Source of the DNA: Tillus elongatus
Lineage: Eukaryota > Arthropoda > Insecta > Coleoptera > Cleridae
DNA: 64,000 bases
Assembly: GCA_964006375.1 (NCBI GenBank)
Contig: OZ023269.1
Location: forward strand, 130,068,809 to 130,132,808
Reading direction: 5' to 3'
Shown here: piece after piece, positions 58,090 through 64,000 of the stretch
Layout: every line of letters starts with the position of its first letter
Position numbering within the stretch: the stretch's first letter is position 1
The notes under the pieces: generated by a model
Databases searched by the model: none
What the model was told of the DNA's origin: nothing
The model's input: only the letters and a program-made list of their open reading frames with translations
Program-made: the position numbers and the translations under genes

Positions 58090-60125
58090 AAACCTTTTCT
58101 AACGGTCGCTGAATCATCGCCACGCAACGTGCATTCCGTACCTATTTCAATATTGCGCCTCGTGGTACTTTTCTTGGCCGGCAGTCGATTGTTTCATGGG
58201 TAAACAAGTTCAGGGAAACTGGTAATCTGAAGAAAAAACCTGGGTGTCCACGAATAGCAAGGTCACCCCAAAACATTGACATGGTAAGTAAGGCTTTCTG
58301 TTTTGCGATCCCCTTAGCGCTCTGCCCGCAAACATAAAGCTGCTGTTGGGTGTCTGCTCGTTCTGTAAGACGAATCTTTTACAAAGAACTAAAATTTCAT
58401 CGCTACAACTTTTCTGTGATGCAAGAACTTAATCCACGCGATTTTGTTCCTCGTGAAATAGCATTATAGGCGCTTCTTGGCATGCCTCAGAGTACACTTA
58501 CTTTCTTCAGTGATGAGGCTCACCTCCATTTTTCGGGATCTGTAACTAGGCAGAACATGCGCTATTGGAGCCCTGATAACCACAGACAACTTCATCAGCG
58601 TCCCCTACAGTCACAACGTGTAACAAATTGGTGTGCATTATCAAAAGTTTTAATAATTGGTCCATGGTTTTATGAAGAAAATGAACAGGCAGTTTCGGTG
58701 ACTTCTGACTAAAATAGGCGCTTCTTGGCATGCCTCACAGCACACTTGTTTTTTTCAGTGATGAGGCTGACCTCCATCTTTCGGGATCTGTAAATAGGCA
58801 GAACATGCCCTTTTGGAGCCCTGATAACCCCAGACAACTTCATCATCGTCCCCTACATTCACAACCTGTAACAGTTTGGTGTGCATTATACGAAGTTTTA
58901 ATAATTAGTCCATGGTTTTATGAAGAAAACGAACGGGCAGTTTCGGTAACTTCTGACTGAAACTGCATGATATACGCTTCTTGGCATGCCTCACAGCACA
59001 CTTGTTTTCTTCAGTGATGAGGCTCATCTCCATCTTTCGGGATCTGTAAATAGGCAGAACATGCGCTTTTGGAGCCCTGATAACCCCAGACAACTTCACC
59101 AGCGCTCCCTACATTTACAACCTGTAACAGTTTGGTGTTCATTATCTACAGTTTTAATAATTGGTCCATGGTTTTATAAAGAAAACGAACGGGCAGTTTC
59201 GGTAACTTCTGACCAAAACTGCATGATAGATGCTTCTTGGCATTCCTCACAGCACACTTGTTTTCTTCAGTGATCAGGCTCATCTCCATCTTTCGGGATC
59301 TGTAAATAGGCAGAACATGCGCTTTTGGAGCCCTGATAACCCCAGACAACTTCACCAGCGCTCCCTATATTCACAATGTGTAACAGTTTGGTGTGCAATA
59401 TCAAAAGTTTTAATAATTGGTCCATGGTTTTATGAAGAAAACGAACGGGCAATTTCGGTGACTTCTGAGTGAAATAGCACGATAGGCATGCCTGACAGCA
59501 CACTTGTTTTCTTCAGTGATGATGCTCATCTCCATCTTTCGGGATCTGTAAATAGGCAGAACATGCACTATTGGAGCCCTGATAACCGCAGACAACTTTA
59601 TCAGCGTCCCCTACATTCACAACCTGTAACAGTTTGGTGTGCATTATCAAAATTTTTAATAATTGGTCCATGGTCTTATGAAGAAAACGAACGGGCAGTT
59701 TGAGTGACTTCTGACTGTTGTGTACACAGGATTCAGGAGTTGATCCTACCAACACTCAACGAGATGGATGCGGGAGACGTATGGTTCCAGCGGGACGGTG
59801 CCACGGCACACGCAGCATGTCTGCCAATGACTCTTTTGCGACAATACTTTCCAGGACGCCCCATCTCCTTGATGGGCGATCTGTAATGGCCAGCGACACA
59901 CCCCTGCGACTGTTTTTTTATGGGGCTATCTCAAAGTACTTGTTTTCAAAGAATGTACTAGGACTCTGGCTCATCTGAAGGCGTCAAGCTGTCGTTAACA
60001 TACGCGTCGATCTGCTGGAAAAAGTTAAACGAATCTTACGAAATATATTAACGCAGTGTATTGAGATCAATGGACGCTACCTCTCTGATATTGTTTTAAA
60101 ACTGTGTAAACATAAAATTTAAATG
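58090..60125 (+). pseudogene. Tc1/mariner-type transposase with fivefold internal duplication
   Basis: The N-terminal part reads ATQRAFRTYFNIAPRGTFLG, QSIVSWVNKFRETGNLKKKP, then RRIFYKELKFHRYNFSVMQE. Next, a segment of about 70 codons with the first catalytic Asp (FFSDEAHLHLSGSVNRQNMR, WCALSKVLIIGPWFYEENE) occurs five times in a row. Only the last copy continues into IQELILPTLNEMDAGDVWFQ, RDGATAHAACLPMTLLRQYF (second D) and a damaged third-D region. C-terminal remnants run to about 60125. The repeats end in stops or frame changes. The original protein was a normal-sized DDE transposase; as it stands it cannot be translated through. Confidence 0.85.
58465..59715 (+). repeat. Five tandem copies of a transposase segment
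   Basis: Copies begin around 58482, 58730, 58986, 59242 and 59488 (steps 248, 256, 256, 246). Junctions carry GCTTCTTGGCATGCCTCACA-like sequence. Differences between copies are scattered substitutions and small indels. Confidence 0.95.
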
Positions 60126-60189
60126 TCGTACTTGATGCTGTAATTGAATATATAGCTTCAATACTTTAAAAAAAATTGAATTTCTAAAT

Positions 60190-60260
60190 AAGCTAGTTGC
60201 TCTGTCGCACCTTGTAGTTGCGACAACAAGGCGATATCACTTTTAGACTGTGATTATGAT
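60190..60260 (+). pseudogene. LINE3 terminal scrap
   Basis: TTGCGACAACAAGGCGATAT then CACTTTTAGACTGTGATTAT, the end of the family seen at 29600-29640. Confidence 0.5.
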
Positions 60261-60929
60261 CGTTATCCAATTAAAATAAAACTTATCAAATATCAATTTA
60301 ACAGTAATTGCACCAATTTTGTTAAAGAAATAATTAAAATGCATTTATTATTCGGTATTCTATTATAACTTGCATATTTGGTAGAGATAGAGAAGCTTTA
60401 TATCTGTTTGTTTTCTTTGTTGTAAAATACCTACAAAGTTAGCTCATTTTAGTGTAAAAAAATCCCGCCTGACTTCGTAAGAGAATTCAAGTTCACATGC
60501 AAGAATCTCATATGGAGTTGATATATGTGTCCGCCTAGGTCATTAGCCAAGATAAACTCTCAAATATACTCAGTGAAAAATCTGTTGAGATGAAATAGAG
60601 CTTCCTTTTACAAGGGAAATTACTTAAATTCCTTTCGGTTTTGCAATGGCTCTGCGATAGTAAAACGTGGTAATGTTTCTACAGTCAGAGTGACAGTTTT
60701 CGCATAGTTTCAGTGATAAAAAGGGGTAATTTTCCAGTCTCCCTGTTTCTCATGAAGGATCGGGCTAAGGTGCAAATTCCCCTATGAAAATAATAACTAA
60801 AATTACGTTGCGTCTAAGCGTTTTCAAACGTTAAACGACTTTTTTACAAACTAGGATCTTAGCTTTGAATATTTCAAAATATTGGCATAATCGCTTAGTA
60901 AATTCTAATGAAATACCTTTCTAGAACCA
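60261..60929. other. No recognised feature
   Basis: AT-rich without supportable genes. Confidence 0.55.
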
Positions 60930-61505
60930 TTGCCATTAAAGCTTTTCAGCAGGTCCAGCATGCGGGACTCTCCAATAAACTTTTATCATATTGATTGGCT
61001 TCGAAACCCAAGTTATAAAAATCTAGTTTTCTGGAAAATCGCTGTTTGCATGCAGTGGTAAATGGTTGTGTGTTTTTGTTTCTTTAACGTCGTCCTATTT
61101 CCGCGACTATGGCCAATCACCGACGCCAGGGAGCAGTGTCACCTCACTATCCTGAGAATTTTGCCGAACCCCTGCCTTTCTGTAAGGAGGGTATGGATAT
61201 TTAACGTGCCCAACATTGCATGGTCACGGAACCGACGGCTTTACGTCCCCTCCGAAGGGCGGAACGTGCAGACATTCAACTTGCTCAAATACAATGCCAG
61301 AACCTCGGTTGATGTTGATGTTACAGTTTGTACTGAAAAAGTGAAAGGATTACGCTGGGATCGATCCCAGTACCCTTCGGTTCAGAAGCACTCGTTCTTA
61401 GCCCTGAACCACCGAGGTTCTATGGTCAATGGTTATCTGATAAATTAAGAATTAAGATTAGTATTTCACAGGGGTTAGTTTTGTCTGCCATTGTTTATAT
61501 TCTTA
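60930..61505 (+). pseudogene. Old LINE RT relic split by a SINE
   Basis: Left part reads IKAFQQVQHAGLSNKLLSY and SFLENRCLHAVVNG, the region corresponding to LINE2 SKAFDQVWHAALLNKL and beyond. After the SINE, 61448-61505 reads IKISISQGLVLSAIVYILK, aligning to INAGVPQGSALAPTLF. Highly decayed. Confidence 0.65.
61068..61423 (-). mobile_element. Full-length tRNA-derived SINE with target-site duplication
   Basis: Minus strand begins CATAGAACCTCGGTGGTTCA; A-box-like TGGTTCAGGGCTAAGAACG and B-box-like GGGATCGATCCC form a tRNA-derived head of about 75 bases. The body shares AACATCAACCGAGGTTCTGG and GAGCAAGTTGAATGTCTGCA with 8830-9045, then GGCACGTTAAATATCC and an AAAGAAACAAAAACA tail. GGTAAATGGTT (61057-61067) and GGTCAATGGTT (61424-61434) flank it as the duplicated target. 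A 128-codon plus-strand frame here is incidental. Confidence 0.8.
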
Positions 61506-61631
61506 AGATTTAAAAACCAAAGCAGTAATAATGGAGAATGTATATTTGTAAAACGTCATGTTTCTCTATAAATATGGTGCAGAATTGACTTATAAGTAGG
61601 CAAGGCTAGATGTATTCTCACCATAATTATA

Positions 61632-61674
61632 ACCGCATACCGGTTTCGCTCTAATGAGAGCTTGTCAGTACGGT
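61632..61674 (-). ncRNA. Hammerhead-like motif, G8 changed
   Basis: Minus strand: ACCGTACTGACAAGCTCTCA then TTAGAGCGAAACCGGTATGC. Stem I and stem II pair well; the box reads CTGACAA instead of CTGANGA, so it is probably inactive. It sits in a PLE terminal unit at about 61600-61865 that also carries TCTCGGTGCGGAACTAGGTA. Confidence 0.55.
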
Positions 61675-61944
61675 ATACTAATTACAGCAAGAAAACATAT
61701 ATAAAGGAAACCGGCTATGGTAGCCAGCCTCCTAGAAAATCGTGAGATAACGACAGGGTCGCCATCTCGGTGCGGAACTAGGTAGTATGTTGTCACGGCA
61801 GCTCCAAATAACACAAATTGTTACAATATAGAGACGGTGTACAACCAACTAACAATTTTGTAAATTCACAATGTGAAAACTGGAACCTGTGATGAGCACT
61901 AATAAGTACACTTGGAGAACCCGAATCACCACAACACTATTTTA

Positions 61945-61992
61945 AAGACCTTACGATCGTTTCACTGACCACGTCAGCGTCATCAGAAGATG
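61945..61992 (-). ncRNA. Hammerhead-ribozyme-like motif, core conserved (PLE terminus)
   Basis: Minus strand: CTGATGA (61986-61980), CGCTGAC-GTG-GTCAGT stem II, GAAAC (61963-61959), GATC, then GTA (61954-61952). All core bases are kept; stem I is only about three pairs. Same family as 32650-32696. Confidence 0.62.
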
Positions 61993-62559
61993 AAAAATTC
62001 GAAATTAAATTAGCAACTAAAGTGTATTTATATCGCACCTATGTAGACGAACTAATCCGAAGTGAAAATTGTAGTCGGCGACCCATCGTTTGTCTATTGT
62101 GTCAATATTGAACAGACGAGGTCGAAGAACTACTTTAATCTTCTGGTTGACAAATTTATGAGCTTTTATCTAATTTAAGGATAGTGGGCTTTAAATGAAA
62201 GGTACCGAGATATTTAAGGAAGCTCACGTTCTTTTTGATCTGAAAATTTCACTATGTGGATATTGGAGTCCGTGACGAGCGCCGAGGAGCACATCTGGCG
62301 AACAGACCAATAACGACCGCCCATCTTTTTTTAAAAACAAAACAACTGTTTGCCTCACAATGTGAACTTTAACAAGGATGAATATTCCAACTAAAATTGT
62401 ACATAAAAACAAGTTTTAATATTGATTTCTTATTCTACGTAAAAACAAGTATTTATATTGACTTCTTAGATACAAATAAAACGAAAGGGGATTTCTAAGT
62501 CGAGAACTAAACGTAGAGCCTAGTATCTGTATAGACCGACCGAGTTATCGACAACAATT

Positions 62560-62815
62560 TATTATTCTGCCAGACAGATTAGGAGTGTTTAGCTGGTCAA
62601 GTGCAAAGTGAAAATAAAGGGCTTGAAATTAAAGGTGCCGCACGATTCAATGACGTATTGTTCTTCATCGACCTTAATATATAAACGCTTTCAAAAGCAT
62701 CAAGCATAGTTTGATGTCTAACATTTTTGACAAGTTTCAAATTTGCCTTGTCAATGTGGTGATTATTATCCCATATATGTTGTCCTACACATGATTTGTC
62801 TACCGTTCATACCCT
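62560..62815 (-). pseudogene. Penelope-like GIY-YIG fragment
   Basis: Minus strand: VDKSCVGQHIWDNNHHID, then KANLKLVKNVRHQTMLDAFE and SVYILRS, parallel to the C-terminal part of the nuclease at 32280-32400. The GIY and YIG half is missing. Confidence 0.72.
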
Positions 62816-62849
62816 ACAATAAATACTCTTTAGCTGCTAATTTAATTTA

Positions 62850-62945
62850 GAGTTTTTCATCCTGTGATGACGCTAACGTGGTCAGTAAGGTCTTTAAAAT
62901 ATGTGGTGTGGTGATTTGGGTTCTCCAAGTGTACTTAATTTTGTA
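62850..62945 (+). repeat. PLE terminal unit, hammerhead core lost
   Basis: TCATCCTGTGATGACGCTAA then CGTGGTCAGTAAGGTCTTTA: stem II is kept but the GAAACGATCGT part is deleted. Opposite orientation to 61945-61992, with the GIY-YIG scrap between. Confidence 0.6.
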
Positions 62946-62949
62946 AATA

Positions 62950-63610
62950 TTTAGCCCTGGTCCATTTTCCCCTAATATCGAGACAATGTATGTAAGGCTA
63001 GATGTATTCTCACAATAATTACAACCGCAGACCGGTTTCGCTTTAGTTAGAGCGCGTCAGTACGATATACTAAAATACAGCGAGAACACACCTATAAAGT
63101 AAAACGGCTATAATAGCCAGCCTCCTAGAACCCCGTGAGATGTACGACAGGGTCGCTATCTCGGTGCGGAACCAGGTAGCATGTTGTCACGATAGCTTCA
63201 AATAACACAAAAGGTTATAAAATAGAGACTGTGTACAACCAATTAACAATTTTGTAAATTGTCAGCCTTGGCCCATTTGTTACATCGTACATCTGATAAT
63301 GTTCTAGGAGGCCGGCTACCATAGACATTTTACTTTATAGGTGTGTTCTCGTTGTAATTAGTATACCGTATTGACGAGCTCTAATTAGAGTGAAACCGGT
63401 CTGCGGTTTTAATTATGATGAGAATACATCTAGCCTTACATACTTTGTCCCTATATTGGGGAATAAATAGGCAAGGACTGACAATTTATTAAATTGTTAG
63501 TTGGTTGTATACAGTCTCTATTTTATCACCTTTTGTGTTATTTGGAGCTATCGTGACAACATACTACCTGGGTCCGCACCGAGATAGCGACCCTGTCATA
63601 TATCCAACAA
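62950..63610. repeat. Large inverted repeat of PLE terminal units
   Basis: A unit reading minus (62950-63270) faces a unit reading plus (about 63295-63610). Shared blocks include GAGAATACATCTAGCCTTAC, TCGTGACAACAT, CCGCACCGAGATAGCGACCC and GTTCTAGGAGGC. The hammerhead-like motifs are at 63024-63065 (minus, box CTGACGC) and 63365-63407 (plus, box TTGACGA). A third unit lies at 61600-61865 (minus). Confidence 0.78.
63365..63407 (+). ncRNA. Hammerhead-like motif, C3 changed
   Basis: ACCGTATTGACGAGCTCTAA then TTAGAGTGAAACCGGTCTGC: stem I ACCG/CGGT, stem II CTCTAATTAGAG, triplet GTC; the first core base is T rather than C. Confidence 0.5.
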
Positions 63611-63837
63611 TGTTCTAGGAAGCTTTGGTGGATGTTACATCAACAAAAAGAAAAAGTTATCAGCAATGGGCTTTAATAAGAAAGCTGATATGAAGAGATG
63701 TATAAATGCAAGAGATCCAGGAATAATACTTCTCTATAAAATTTCAGTTAATATAGTAAATAATATTATATAATTTACTGTCTGGATCAGAAGCCCTTCA
63801 TTGAGTATTTGATTATGTCTATCCCAGACTATGTTTT

Positions 63838-64000
63838 TTTTTATTTCAGCAGCACACCACGAGGGCTCACAGCCTAAATACTATCGTACCGAGGGTGTCG
63901 ACAAGGAGGAAAGAAGCAACTTGTTAATTCTGGACTTGAAGGTTTGGTGGTTCGGAGGAGAAGAAAAAACATGTGCCAGCAAGGAATTTCACAACCTGGA
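63838..64000 (-). pseudogene. LINE2 3' end, runs off the window
   Basis: Reversed family terminus (CAGCACACCACGAGGGCTCA region) from about 63846, then the same 3' UTR sequence as at 54530-54700. It continues beyond 64000. Confidence 0.85.

Noticed and set aside
61062..61448. 128-codon plus-strand frame
   Set aside because: It lies inside a minus-strand SINE with A and B boxes and target duplication; the open frame is incidental.

Overview
This 64 kb window looks like a transposable-element-dense, AT-rich, apparently intergenic stretch of an insect-like arthropod genome. The support is the mix of elements: jockey/CR1-like, I-like and restriction-endonuclease-type LINEs, Tc1/mariner (DD34D and DD41D) transposons, Penelope-like elements (PLEs), a THAP/P-type transposase gene, tRNA-derived SINEs and many long (TA)n arrays. 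A beetle or similar insect would fit, but nothing here fixes the species. I found no ordinary host gene; almost every recognisable coding stretch belongs to a mobile element.

Layout. 1-3006: 3' part of an I-like LINE with one intact RT/RNase H reading frame. 3187-9347: three damaged copies of a second LINE (called LINE2), plus SINE and repeat fragments. 9350-13690: dispersed repeats, a gag-like scrap, foldback DNA, a PLE GIY-YIG fragment and a LINE RT remnant. 13697-18559 (minus): a four-exon THAP-domain P-element-type transposase gene, intact apart from one one-base frameshift. 18700-22400: nothing recognised. 22401-29645: LINE2 copies around a near-intact DD41D transposon flanked by (TA)n. 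30285-33915: transposon and PLE pieces, including a GIY-YIG domain with a hammerhead-ribozyme-like motif behind it. 35660-42275: LINE RT scrap, a degenerate full-length mariner, an intron-bearing DD41D transposase, and an RLE-type LINE. 43090-54395: mainly short dispersed repeats whose copies end at (TA)n arrays, and a 70-bp tandem repeat. 54518-55830: chimeric LINE. 58090-60125: a transposase pseudogene with one segment repeated five times. 60930-63610: RT relic interrupted by a SINE, then a cluster of PLE terminal units. 63838-64000: another LINE2 3' end.

Working names: LINE2 is the jockey/CR1-like family whose 3' end reads GTGTGTTGTTGAAAT followed by A. LINE3 is a family with 3' tails reading about CGACGACAAGGCGACAT; pairing it with the RT scraps here is inference. 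Rep-A is a dispersed repeat with terminus GGACGCAGCAAGTGCGTTAT and, in several copies, a (TA)n tail. Rep-B is the conserved flank of (TA)n arrays (GAGGAGATCCCGAC ... CCCCTAGAACCCATAT ... TTTCAATT). Rep-C is a repeat with a tRNA-like head. All classification is from reading motifs by eye; no search was run.

The best candidates for something undescribed are the near-intact P-type gene, the several hammerhead-like motifs in PLE termini, the fivefold duplication inside a transposase, a shared intron position in two DD41D transposases, and the Rep-A/Rep-B/Rep-C repeats built around (TA)n arrays and tRNA-like cores.
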